A stretch of 24,323 nucleotides of DNA from Lachnospiraceae bacterium (GTDB taxonomy: Bacteria > Bacillota_A > Clostridia > Lachnospirales > Lachnospiraceae), in assembly GCA_017464045.1 (NCBI GenBank), contig JAFUEG010000283.1, positions 1 through 24,323 on the forward strand, in the 5' to 3' direction. Each line of letters opens with the position of its first letter. Position 1 is the stretch's first letter. Positions 8,284 to 16,363 of the stretch are shown here, in pieces. The position numbers were made by a program, and so were the translations under genes. The notes below the pieces were generated by a model. It was not told the origin of the DNA. It did not search any database and saw only the letters and a program-made list of their open reading frames with translations.

Positions 8284-9195
8284 ATGACATTGGTACAATT
8301 AAAGTATGCGATTACCGTTGCGGGAGAAAATTCATTAAATGATGCGGCAAAGAAGCTTTTCATATCACAGCCCAGCTTGTCGGCGGCTATACATTCTCTT
8401 GAGGAAGAGATTGGAATTGAGCTTTTTATAAGATCGAAGACAGGCATTAAGGTGACTCCCGAGGGACTTGAATTCATCGGCTATGCAAGACAGGTTGTTG
8501 AACAGTATGAGCTTTTGGATTCCAAATATATTTCAAAGTCAGATGTGAAAAAGAAATTCAGCGTGTCAATGCAGCACTATACATTTGCGGTAGAAACCTT
8601 TTTGAAGCTGGTTGAAAAGTTCGGTCTTGATGAGTATGAGTTTGAGGTAAATGAAACCAAGACACATGAGATTTTGGAAAATGTAAGAAATTATAAGAGT
8701 GAAATCGGTGTGCTCTATCTCAATGACTTTAATCAGACAATTCTTATGAGACTCTTTGATGAATACGGACTTGAATTTCATGATTTGTTTGAGTGCAGCA
8801 TATGTGTATATATGAGCAAGTCTAATCCGCTTTCCAAAAAGAAATTGATTACGCTTGAGGATCTTGAGGATTATCCTTGTCTGGCATTTCAGCAGGGAGA
8901 ACATAATTCCTTCTACTATGCGGAGGAGGTACTTAGTACATATAAATATAAGAGACTTATCCGTGCGAACGACAGGGCGACGATGCTCAATCTTATGGTA
9001 GGCTTAAACGGTTATACGCTTTGCTCGGGTATCATCTGCGAGGAGTTAAACGGCGAAAACTATTGTGCGGTTAAGCTTAAGTCGGATGAGAAGATGAGGA
9101 TAGGATATATAACAAGAAAAAATGCGAATATTAGTGAGATTGGCAGGAAATATATCGAGGAATTAGCCAAGTACAAGGATAAGGTAATGGAATAG
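8284..9195 (+). CDS. LysR-family transcriptional regulator
   Basis: This is a 303-residue DNA-binding regulator with a LysR-type winged helix-turn-helix at the N terminus. The sequence MTLVQLKYAITVAGENSLND leads to AAKKLFISQPSLSAAIHSLEEEIG (split here), the canonical LysR recognition helix pattern, at about 18-42. The rest is the two-lobed effector-binding domain. I start the gene at ATG 8284 after GAGGTAG. The frame is open back to 8155, but the extra residues are not LysR-like and the normal family start is MTLxQLxY. It heads the sulfur gene cluster and lies 82 bp before a Cys/Met PLP enzyme, so it may be a sulfur-responsive activator in the style of CysL or CysB. The effector, often O-acetylserine in such cases, is not shown by sequence. 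Confidence 0.92.
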   Translation: MTLVQLKYAITVAGENSLNDAAKKLFISQPSLSAAIHSLEEEIGIELFIRSKTGIKVTPEGLEFIGYARQVVEQYELLDSKYISKSDVKKKFSVSMQHYTFAVETFLKLVEKFGLDEYEFEVNETKTHEILENVRNYKSEIGVLYLNDFNQTILMRLFDEYGLEFHDLFECSICVYMSKSNPLSKKKLITLEDLEDYPCLAFQQGEHNSFYYAEEVLSTYKYKRLIRANDRATMLNLMVGLNGYTLCSGIICEELNGENYCAVKLKSDEKMRIGYITRKNANISEIGRKYIEELAKYKDKVME

Positions 9196-9277
9196 TGTGA
9201 CTTATATATAAGAAAATATGTCGGTGCAGTTAAAAGAATTAAAAGTGAGTTAATAATGATTTATTTAGGAGGTAAAA

Positions 9278-10438
9278 ATGGGTAGGAGCATAGATACTAA
9301 GTGCCTTCACTTGGAGGAAGACGAGGGCTTATTTGAAAATTACGGAGCGATTAGCTTCCCTATATATCAGACAGCAACTTATGCTCATCCGGGTGTTGGA
9401 AGAAGTACCGGATATGACTATAGCAGGCTTCAGAATCCGACCAAAAATCATCTTGAGAAGGTGGTTGCAGCGTTGGAAAACGGAACTGATGCAGTGGCAC
9501 TTTCATCAGGCATGGCGGCTATAGCACTCATGATGGAGCTTTTTAAACCCGGGGATCACATCATTATTGACTCGGACCTTTATGGCGGAAGCATAAGACT
9601 TTTCGATAACATTTCCGTTAAAAACGGTATCAGTATAACGAGGATTGACTGCTATAAGGATGATATTGAAAGCTATATAAATGAACATACCAAGGCAATT
9701 TATATAGAAACTCCGACAAACCCGATGATGAATGTTACCGATATAGAAAAAACTGCAAAAATTGCGAAGGCACATGGTGCGCTGCTTGTGGTGGATAATA
9801 CATTTTTAACTCCGTATCTTCAAAATCCACTCGATCTCGGTGCGGATATCGTCTTGCACAGTGGCACGAAATATCTCGGCGGACACAATGATACGCTGGC
9901 GGGCTTTATCGTTACCAAGGATGAGGAGCTTGGCGAGAGATTTAAGTTTTTGTTAAAGACTATCGGATGCGGTATAGCACCGTTTGATGCATGGCTTATC
10001 CTAAGAGGTATTAAGACTTTGGGTATACGTATGGAGCGTGCGGAGAAAAATGCCAAGGCTCTGGCAGAATGGATGCTTGAAGAGGAAAGTATAACAAAGG
10101 TTATTTATCCGGGACTTAAGGAGCATCCGGGATATGAGATAATGAAAAAGCAGAGCAGGGGCTTTGGCGCAATGATTACCTTTCAGGTTGAGAGTAAGGA
10201 ATTTGCGCTTTCTATACTCGAAAAGGTAAGGATGATAAAGTATGCTGAAAGCCTTGGCGGGGTTGAGACTCTGATTACTTATCCGACAACCCAGACCCAT
10301 GCGGATGTACCTAAAGAGATAAGAGAGAAAAATGGTATAACTGAAGCGACACTTCGCCTTTCGGTCGGTATAGAGGACGTGGAGGATTTGATTAGTGAGC
10401 TTTCAGCTGTATTTGAAGAAATTAAAAATGAAAAGTAA
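9278..10438 (+). CDS. Cystathionine gamma-synthase / beta-lyase family PLP enzyme
   Basis: This is a cytosolic 386-residue enzyme of the Cys/Met metabolism PLP family (fold type I). Members make or break C-S bonds at the gamma or beta carbon of homoserine esters, cystathionine, methionine or homocysteine. The PLP lysine is Lys198 in HSGTKYLGGHND. YDYSR at 46-50 contributes Tyr and Arg that bind the cofactor phosphate of the partner subunit. SSGMAA (77-81) and VVDNTFLTPYLQNP are family hallmarks. The length is typical of MetB/MetC/MetI rather than of the longer O-acetylhomoserine sulfhydrylase (about 425 residues). Exact reaction cannot be fixed from sequence. The AGGAGG ribosome site confirms the start. 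It precedes a MalY/PatB enzyme by 73 bp, consistent with paired steps in the transsulfuration route. Confidence 0.92.
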   Translation: MGRSIDTKCLHLEEDEGLFENYGAISFPIYQTATYAHPGVGRSTGYDYSRLQNPTKNHLEKVVAALENGTDAVALSSGMAAIALMMELFKPGDHIIIDSDLYGGSIRLFDNISVKNGISITRIDCYKDDIESYINEHTKAIYIETPTNPMMNVTDIEKTAKIAKAHGALLVVDNTFLTPYLQNPLDLGADIVLHSGTKYLGGHNDTLAGFIVTKDEELGERFKFLLKTIGCGIAPFDAWLILRGIKTLGIRMERAEKNAKALAEWMLEEESITKVIYPGLKEHPGYEIMKKQSRGFGAMITFQVESKEFALSILEKVRMIKYAESLGGVETLITYPTTQTHADVPKEIREKNGITEATLRLSVGIEDVEDLISELSAVFEEIKNEK

Positions 10439-10511
10439 AAATTGCTGATTCCAAAGATTTGTTTTTGAAATAGGATATATGTGACAGTTTAAATTTTTAC
10501 GGAGGAAAGAT

Positions 10512-11690
10512 ATGTCTGAAAGAAATCTTGATTTTGATAAAGTATATAACAGGAAAAATACCAAGTCCCTGAAATATGATTTTGCTAAGATAAGAAATAA
10601 GCCTGAGGATGTGCTGCCGCTTTGGGTGGCGGATATGGATTTTAAGGTTTCGAGCTATGTTGAGGATGCTTTGGTTGAACTTGCAAAGCATGGAATATTT
10701 GGATACAGCGAGGTTGAAACGCCATACTTTGAGGCTATAAAGGGATGGATGAAAAAAAGACATAATTGGGAACCTGATGAGAGGTGGCTTATTAAAACAC
10801 CGGGAATAGTATTTGCTCTGGCAATGGCTGTCAAGGCTTATACAGATAAGGGTGATGGAGTTTTAATTATGCCGCCTGTTTATTATCCTTTTTTCGAGGT
10901 TATAGAGGATAACGAAAGAAGGGTAGTAAGCAATGAGCTTATAATGGGCGAGGATAATAGGTATCATATAGATTTTGTTGATTTTGAGGAAAAAATCGTC
11001 AGTGAAAATGTAAAGCTTTTCCTGCTCTGTAACCCACATAATCCGGGAGGCAGGGTATGGACTAAAGAGGAGCTTTTGAAAATTGGAGATATCTGTCTTA
11101 AGCATAACGTGATAGTTGTGAGTGATGAGATTCATCAGGACTTCGTATTTGGCGATGCAAAGCATACTGTGTTTGCGGATATCAAAGAGGAATTTTTGGG
11201 TATAACCGTAACCTGTACTTCGCCGACCAAGACCTTTAATCTTGCGGGAACTCAAATTTCCAATATATTTATAGCTGATGAAAAAATAAGGCATGCCTTT
11301 AAGAAACAGGTAGATGCTGCCGGCTACAGTCAGTGCAATGTAATGGGTCTTGTAGCGGGAGAAGCAGCATATCTTTATGGTGAGGAATGGTTTGAGTCTG
11401 CCAAAGCATATATATGGGATAATATAAAATTTATACAGGATTATATTGATAAAAACCTGAAGGGCGTAACCATGACCAACCAGGAGGGTACTTATCTGGT
11501 CTGGCTTGATTTTAAGGGGACGGGTATCCCGGCAGAAGAAATAGACAGAAGGATTTTATATGAGGCAAAGCTATGGCTTGATTCCGGTGCTATATTTGGC
11601 AAGGCGGGAGAGGGCTATCAGAGAATAAATGCAGCGTGTCCGAGAAGCATTTTAGAGGAAGCGCTTGATAGGATAAGGAGGGTGATTTAG
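10512..11690 (+). CDS. MalY/PatB-type cystathionine beta-lyase (aminotransferase class I fold)
   Basis: This is a 392-residue PLP enzyme of the MalY/PatB group, which splits cystathionine or cysteine and S-alkyl-cysteine derivatives at the beta carbon, giving a thiol, pyruvate and ammonia. LPLWVADMDF (35-44) is the group's N-terminal signature, NPHNPGGR (174-181) is the class I aminotransferase motif, VVSDEIHQDF (202-211) binds the PLP ring, and Lys240 in TSPTKTFNLAG forms the Schiff base. A GGAGG ribosome site supports the start. PatB-type enzymes can release methanethiol from S-methyl-cysteine, which would fit this sulfur-salvage neighbourhood, but the substrate is inferred. The gap of about 290 bp that follows has its own promoter, so this gene probably ends the first transcription unit. 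Confidence 0.92.
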   Translation: MSERNLDFDKVYNRKNTKSLKYDFAKIRNKPEDVLPLWVADMDFKVSSYVEDALVELAKHGIFGYSEVETPYFEAIKGWMKKRHNWEPDERWLIKTPGIVFALAMAVKAYTDKGDGVLIMPPVYYPFFEVIEDNERRVVSNELIMGEDNRYHIDFVDFEEKIVSENVKLFLLCNPHNPGGRVWTKEELLKIGDICLKHNVIVVSDEIHQDFVFGDAKHTVFADIKEEFLGITVTCTSPTKTFNLAGTQISNIFIADEKIRHAFKKQVDAAGYSQCNVMGLVAGEAAYLYGEEWFESAKAYIWDNIKFIQDYIDKNLKGVTMTNQEGTYLVWLDFKGTGIPAEEIDRRILYEAKLWLDSGAIFGKAGEGYQRINAACPRSILEEALDRIRRVI

Positions 11691-11799
11691 AGAAATTTGC
11701 TTATTTAAAGCCTTGGATAATATGTAGAAAAAATGATTTATTATCCGGCTATAAGTTTTACTTATAACAAGCTAGAAAATTAAGCAATAGCGCAGAGTA

Positions 11800-11828
11800 T
11801 TGACAAAATAATACAATAGGAATACAAT
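11800..11828 (+). promoter_or_regulatory. Strong sigma-A promoter of cysK
   Basis: TTGACA (11800-11805), 17 bases, then TACAAT (11823-11828) is almost the perfect consensus. Transcription would start near 11835, leaving a leader of about 150 bases before cysK. This is the clearest promoter in the sulfur cluster and probably drives cysK, and perhaps the genes after it by read-through. Confidence 0.85.
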
Positions 11829-11841
11829 AAATACATAGTAA

Positions 11842-11860
11842 TCCTACTAAGAAAGTAGGA
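11842..11860. promoter_or_regulatory. Candidate operator downstream of the cysK promoter
   Basis: A perfect inverted repeat, TCCTACT then five bases then AGTAGGA, lies just after the predicted start of transcription. A repressor bound here would block transcription. The CymR-like Rrf2 protein encoded at 19822 is the natural candidate, since CymR controls cysteine genes in other Firmicutes. I did not find the same sequence before other genes of the cluster, so the link is an inference. Confidence 0.55.
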
Positions 11861-11871
11861 AATATCTAGAC

Positions 11872-11954
11872 GATGCTTTTGAAAAAAATATGTTGTAAAA
11901 AACGATGCTTTTGAAAAAATTAAAAAATCTAAAAAACAGATGCTTTTGAAAAAA
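11872..11954 (+). repeat. Three spaced direct repeats in the cysK leader
   Basis: GATGCTTTTGAAAAAA occurs at 11872-11887, 11904-11919 and 11939-11954, with start-to-start distances of 32 and 35 bases. The spacers are A-rich and unrelated. The repeats lie between the promoter and the ribosome site, so they would be part of the messenger leader. No protein or hairpin that would use them is obvious. Confidence 0.85.
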
Positions 11955-11984
11955 TAATTTAGTAAATGAAAGGGGAAATAATTT

Positions 11985-12923
11985 ATGAGCAAGATCAAGG
12001 AAAGCGCATTAGAGTTAATAGGAGGAACTCCTATACTTAAGTTAAACGGATATTCTAAGAAACAGGGAATAACCGGTGCAACTATTTTAGCAAAGCTGGA
12101 GTATCTTAATCCGGCAGGTTCAGTTAAGGATAGAATTGCATTGGCTATGATAGAAGAAGCAGAAAAAAGCGGTGAGCTTAAGCCGGGGGCTACCATTATC
12201 GAGCCTACCAGCGGAAACACAGGTATAGGTTTAGCAGCAGTTGCAGCTGCCAAGGGCTACAAGGCGGTTCTTACTCTTCCTGACACCATGAGTGTTGAGA
12301 GAAGAAACCTGCTTAAGGCTTACGGTGCTGAGTTAGTACTCACTGAGGGTGCTAAGGGTATGAAGGGTGCTATAGCTAAGGCTGAGGAGTTAAAGGAAAG
12401 TACTCCGGGAGCTATCATCCTTGGACAGTTTGTAAATCCTGCTAACCCTGCAATTCATAAGGCTACTACAGGTCCTGAAATCTGGGAGCAGACTGACGGA
12501 AAGGTAGATATCTTTGTAGCAGGTGTAGGTACCGGTGGAACTATCACAGGTGTAGGCGAGTATCTTAAGGAGCAGAATCCTGATGTTAAGGTGGTTGCCG
12601 TTGAGCCTGCAGGAAGCCCTGTGCTTTCAACAGGTACACCTGGTGCACATAAGATTCAGGGTATAGGCGCAGGATTTGTGCCGGATGTACTTAATACTAA
12701 GGTGTATGATGAGATAATTACAATTGAAAATGAAGATGCATTTGCAGAGGGTAAGGCATTTGCAATTAGTGAGGGTATCCTTGTGGGTATCTCGTCAGGA
12801 GCTGCTTTAAAGGCTGCTGCTATACTTGCAGCAAGACCTGAAAATGCCGGAAAAACTATAGTTGCATTGCTTCCTGATTCAGGTGACCGTTACTTATCAA
12901 CACCACTGTTTAACAATAACTAA
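11985..12923 (+). CDS. cysK: Cysteine synthase A (O-acetylserine sulfhydrylase)
   Basis: This cytosolic PLP enzyme (312 residues, normal length) makes cysteine from O-acetylserine and sulfide. Lys48 in NPAGSVKDR binds PLP, PTSGNTG (74-80) binds the substrate carboxylate, and GVGTGGT (181-187) holds the PLP phosphate. The [11 protein letters not shown] segment (about 224-234) is the standard CysK active-site loop. The ribosome site is AAAGGGG. In Bacillus and Staphylococcus, CysK also binds the Rrf2 protein CymR and acts as its cysteine/O-acetylserine sensor. A CymR-like gene lies 7 kb downstream here, so the same control is plausible. A hairpin terminator follows the gene. Confidence 0.95.
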   Translation: MSKIKESALELIGGTPILKLNGYSKKQGITGATILAKLEYLNPAGSVKDRIALAMIEEAEKSGELKPGATIIEPTSGNTGIGLAAVAAAKGYKAVLTLPDTMSVERRNLLKAYGAELVLTEGAKGMKGAIAKAEELKESTPGAIILGQFVNPANPAIHKATTGPEIWEQTDGKVDIFVAGVGTGGTITGVGEYLKEQNPDVKVVAVEPAGSPVLSTGTPGAHKIQGIGAGFVPDVLNTKVYDEIITIENEDAFAEGKAFAISEGILVGISSGAALKAAAILAARPENAGKTIVALLPDSGDRYLSTPLFNNN

Positions 12924-12954
12924 GAGTAACCAAACTAAGTATTCATAAAACAGG

Positions 12955-12987
12955 ATGCCAGAGGCTTTAACCTCTGGCATTTCCTTT
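12955..12987 (+). terminator. Hairpin terminator or attenuator after cysK
   Basis: ATGCCAGAGG and CCTCTGGCAT form a perfect 10 bp stem with a six-base loop (CTTTAA), followed by TTCCTTT. The T-run is interrupted by two C residues, so termination may be partial. That would let some transcripts continue into the tRNA-like gene and nifB that follow. Confidence 0.75.
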
Positions 12988-12998
12988 AAATATTTTAA

Positions 12999-13068
12999 GG
13001 CGCCATGGCCACTGGTAGGGCATAAGCTTGCAAAGCTGAAGTGGGCGGTTCGAATCCGTCTGGTGCCG
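12999..13068 (+). tRNA. tRNA-Cys (anticodon GCA), unusual
   Basis: The full cloverleaf can be drawn. The acceptor stem GGCGCCA/TGGTGCC has seven pairs with one G-U. The D arm is GCC-ACTGGTAG-GGC. The anticodon arm is TAAGC-TTGCAAA-GCTGA with GCA at 13030-13032. The variable loop has four bases, and the T arm is GGCGG-TTCGAAT-CCGTC. The general sequence matches bacterial tRNA-Cys. Two features are odd: the second pair of the anticodon stem is A opposite G, and the discriminator base is G where tRNA-Cys almost always has U, a key identity base for cysteinyl-tRNA synthetase. No CCA is encoded. It lies between the cysK terminator and nifB, 27 bp before the latter. It could be a divergent working tRNA or a tRNA-like regulatory RNA. 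Confidence 0.85.
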
Positions 13069-13095
13069 TTTATAAAAAAGAAAGCAGGTGAGGTT

Positions 13096-13968
13096 ATGAG
13101 CAATACCTACAAGGATTTACAAAATTCACATCCTTGTTTTGGAGGACATAAGAATAATGTTGGAAGAATTCATCTTCCTGTCAGTCCGGGTTGTAATATA
13201 GCCTGTACATTTTGTGATAGACAGATAAATGATGTGGAAGAACGGCCGGGTGTTACCTCTAAGGTGCTTAAGCCTAAAGAAAGCCTGGATATTTTAAAGA
13301 AGGCACTTGCCCTTTGTCCGGAGATTACGGTTGCCGGTATAGCCGGACCGGGAGATACTCTTGCAACAGACAATGCACTTGAAACATTTAAGCTGATTAA
13401 GGAAGAATTTCCGGAGCTTATAAAGTGCATGAGCACAAACGGACTTTTGTTATATGAGAGGGCAGATGACATACTTGAGGTTGGTATAGATTCCCTTACG
13501 GTAACTGTAAATGCGGTTGATCCCGAGATTGAAGCAAAGCTCAATAAATACATCATATATCAAGGCAAGGTGATAGAGGGTGTAGAGGGAGCAAAGATAC
13601 TGATTGAAAACCAGCTTAAAGGAATTAAAAAGCTGGCGGATGCGGGAATGACCATAAAGATTAATACGGTGCTTGTTCCGGATATAAACGGAGACCATAT
13701 AGAAGAGATAGCGAAAACGGTAGCCGAGGCAGGTGCAAGTATTTATAACATAATTCCTCTTATACCTCAGGCGGAGCTTAAAAATGAAAGAGCTCCTGTT
13801 TGCAGGGAGATTGATGAAGCGAGAACAAAGGCGTCCCAATATATAGATGTATTCAGACACTGTCAGCACTGTCGTGCCGATGCGGTGGGAGTACCCGGAA
13901 AGTCCGAATTCGGTGACCGGATATATCAAAGAAGAATAGCTGTAAAGGAAACATTTTCACATGGATAA
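13096..13968 (+). CDS. nifB: NifB-like radical SAM protein (compact form)
   Basis: NifB fuses two [4Fe-4S] clusters and inserts a carbide, making the Fe8S9C core (NifB-co) of nitrogenase cofactors. This 290-residue version is the radical SAM part alone. It shows HPC (Cys14), the radical SAM motif CNIACTFC (Cys33, 37, 40), EERPGVTS, the CMSTNG motif (Cys111) and the C-terminal HCQHCRADAVG motif (Cys256, 259). These are the cysteines that hold the SAM cluster and the two precursor clusters in known NifB proteins, so it should be active. The start is ATG 13096 after AGGTGAGG; the longer open frame from 12955 is translated tRNA sequence. The end overlaps the NifX-like gene by eight bases, so the usual NifB-NifX fusion is split here. 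Confidence 0.9.
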   Translation: MSNTYKDLQNSHPCFGGHKNNVGRIHLPVSPGCNIACTFCDRQINDVEERPGVTSKVLKPKESLDILKKALALCPEITVAGIAGPGDTLATDNALETFKLIKEEFPELIKCMSTNGLLLYERADDILEVGIDSLTVTVNAVDPEIEAKLNKYIIYQGKVIEGVEGAKILIENQLKGIKKLADAGMTIKINTVLVPDINGDHIEEIAKTVAEAGASIYNIIPLIPQAELKNERAPVCREIDEARTKASQYIDVFRHCQHCRADAVGVPGKSEFGDRIYQRRIAVKETFSHG

Positions 13969-14320
13969 ATATAAATACCTTGTAGCAGTTGCTTCTTCAG
14001 ACGAAATAGTTGTTAATACGCATTTCGGAAAAGCGGATACATTTCTTATATATGGGATTTTAGAAGATAACAGCTTTGAGTACATAGAAAGAAGAACTCT
14101 TAAGCCGGTATGTGAGGGTGGCGACCATGATGAGGGAAGGCTTATCGAAAATGCACAAAGCCTGAAGGATTGCGCATATGTACTGGTGAGCCGGATAGGC
14201 CCAAGAGCAGTAAATATACTTGAAGCAAACGGTATAACAGCGATGGAGATACCGGATATCATAGATAACGCATTAAATAAGATTATTTCATATGATGAAA
14301 TTCAAAGGCTGTTTGAATAG
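13961..14320 (+). CDS. NifX/NafY-like cofactor carrier (Nitro_FeMo-Co family)
   Basis: This 119-residue protein of the dinitrogenase iron-molybdenum cofactor family is of a type that binds NifB-co or later cluster forms and passes them between assembly proteins. The N-terminal beta strand YLVAVASSDEIVVNTHFGKADTFLIY carries the family's HFGKA signature (His21), described here in parts. CEGGDHDEGRL contains Cys51, and a second cysteine is at 71. The gene starts inside the end of nifB (ATGGATAA overlap), so the two are translationally coupled. The pair replaces the fused NifB-NifX seen in many diazotrophs. Its specific cargo is inferred from position. Confidence 0.88.
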   Translation: MDKYKYLVAVASSDEIVVNTHFGKADTFLIYGILEDNSFEYIERRTLKPVCEGGDHDEGRLIENAQSLKDCAYVLVSRIGPRAVNILEANGITAMEIPDIIDNALNKIISYDEIQRLFE

Positions 14321-14360
14321 ATTTTATTTAAAAAGATTGCTTTAACAAACGGATGGATGA

Positions 14361-15266
<906 letters not shown>

Positions 15267-15293
15267 AAATTTATAGTGATAAGGAGAATAAAA

Positions 15294-16283
15294 ATGGCAA
15301 AGGTTTATGAATCAATTACGGAGCTTGTTGGAAAAACACCTCTTTTGGAGGTTGTAAATTATGAAAAGGAGCATGGCTTAGAAGCAAAGCTTTTGGTAAA
15401 GCTTGAGTACTACAATCCTAATCAGAGTGTAAAGGACAGAATTGCACTTTCGATGATAGAGGAGGCTGAAAAGAGCGGAAAGCTAAAGCCGGGATATACA
15501 ATAATTGAGGCTACCAGCGGAAATACCGGAATAGGTCTTGCGGCGATTGCTGCAGCCAAGGGATATAAATTCAGAGTTTATATACAGGATAATGTAAGTA
15601 AGGAAAGATTTCAGGTGCTTAAGGCATTTGGAGCAGAGGTAATAAAGCTTAGTGAGAATCCTGTTGTTATGGAGGTTCTGGAAAGTACAGGCGGAGACTT
15701 CGTTGCAGCTGTAAAGAAGCTTAAGGAGGTTATTCTTGCAGAGGAAACGGATGTATTTTTCACCGACCAGCTTACCAATCCTGCAAATCCGGGAGCTCAT
15801 GAGGCGACCACAGGACCGGAGATATGGGAGGATACGGATGGTAAGGTTGATATCCTTGTAGCAAATGTCGGAACAGGTGGTACGGTTTCCGGAACAGGAA
15901 AGTATCTTAAGGCTAAAAACCCTGATATAAAGGTGGTTGCAATCCAGCCGGGACCAAAGTCCCTTCCAAGTGAAGCAGATCCGAATCCGGAGGACATAAC
16001 AGGAGTTCATCCGTTTGACGGAATACCAAGTGAGAGAATTCCAAAGACCATGGATGTCAATATATATGATGAGAAGTTTGAGGTAGAAACCTATGAGGCT
16101 TATCAGGCAGCCAGAGAGGTAGCAAAGTCAGACGGAATACTTATAGGTACTTCCTCGGGAGCAGCTATATACGCAGCAACACAGATTGCTAAAAGACCGG
16201 AAAATAAGGGTAAGACCATAGTTGCTATATTGCCTGACACAGGACTCAGATATCTTACAACAAATCTTTTTAATGTTGAATAA
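15294..16283 (+). CDS. Divergent cysteine-synthase-family PLP enzyme
   Basis: This is a 329-residue fold type II PLP enzyme related to CysK. Lys47 in NPNQSVKDR should bind PLP, TSGNTG (74-79) and GTGGT (193-197) are intact. It differs clearly from the housekeeping CysK encoded at 11985. The AG of NPAGSVKDR is replaced by NQ, and there is an insertion near 122-150. The [11 protein letters not shown] active-site loop is replaced by a different, proline-rich stretch (about 220-250, VHPFDGIPSERIP). These changes point to a different sulfur donor or acceptor, for example an organic thiol instead of sulfide. I start it at ATG 15294 after AAGGAG, not at the earlier in-frame ATG at 15276. It lies 27 bp after the NifH-like gene and clearly belongs to that operon. 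Confidence 0.88.
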   Translation: MAKVYESITELVGKTPLLEVVNYEKEHGLEAKLLVKLEYYNPNQSVKDRIALSMIEEAEKSGKLKPGYTIIEATSGNTGIGLAAIAAAKGYKFRVYIQDNVSKERFQVLKAFGAEVIKLSENPVVMEVLESTGGDFVAAVKKLKEVILAEETDVFFTDQLTNPANPGAHEATTGPEIWEDTDGKVDILVANVGTGGTVSGTGKYLKAKNPDIKVVAIQPGPKSLPSEADPNPEDITGVHPFDGIPSERIPKTMDVNIYDEKFEVETYEAYQAAREVAKSDGILIGTSSGAAIYAATQIAKRPENKGKTIVAILPDTGLRYLTTNLFNVE

Positions 16284-16288
16284 GAACC

Positions 16289-16304
16289 GGAACTATAGAG
16301 TTCC
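16289..16304. other. Short intercistronic inverted repeat
   Basis: GGAACT-ATAG-AGTTCC forms a small perfect hairpin just after the second cysK-like gene. No T-run follows, so it is not a convincing terminator. It may mark an RNA processing or stability site between this gene and the NifD-like gene. Confidence 0.4.
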
Positions 16305-16363
16305 AAATCAATTTGATACATGATAACAGTTTTATTATATGAATATTTTAGGAGGCTTTATAG

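Noticed and set aside
11872..11954. Small CRISPR array in the cysK leader
   Set aside because: Only three 16-base copies, short A-rich spacers and no cas genes.
11829..11984. T-box or other riboswitch before cysK
   Set aside because: No T-box signature, specifier loop or terminator/antiterminator pair could be found in this A-rich leader.
12955..13095. Possible N-terminal extension of the NifB-like protein
   Set aside because: The extension is translated from the terminator hairpin and the tRNA-Cys gene, and a proper start with a ribosome site exists at 13096.
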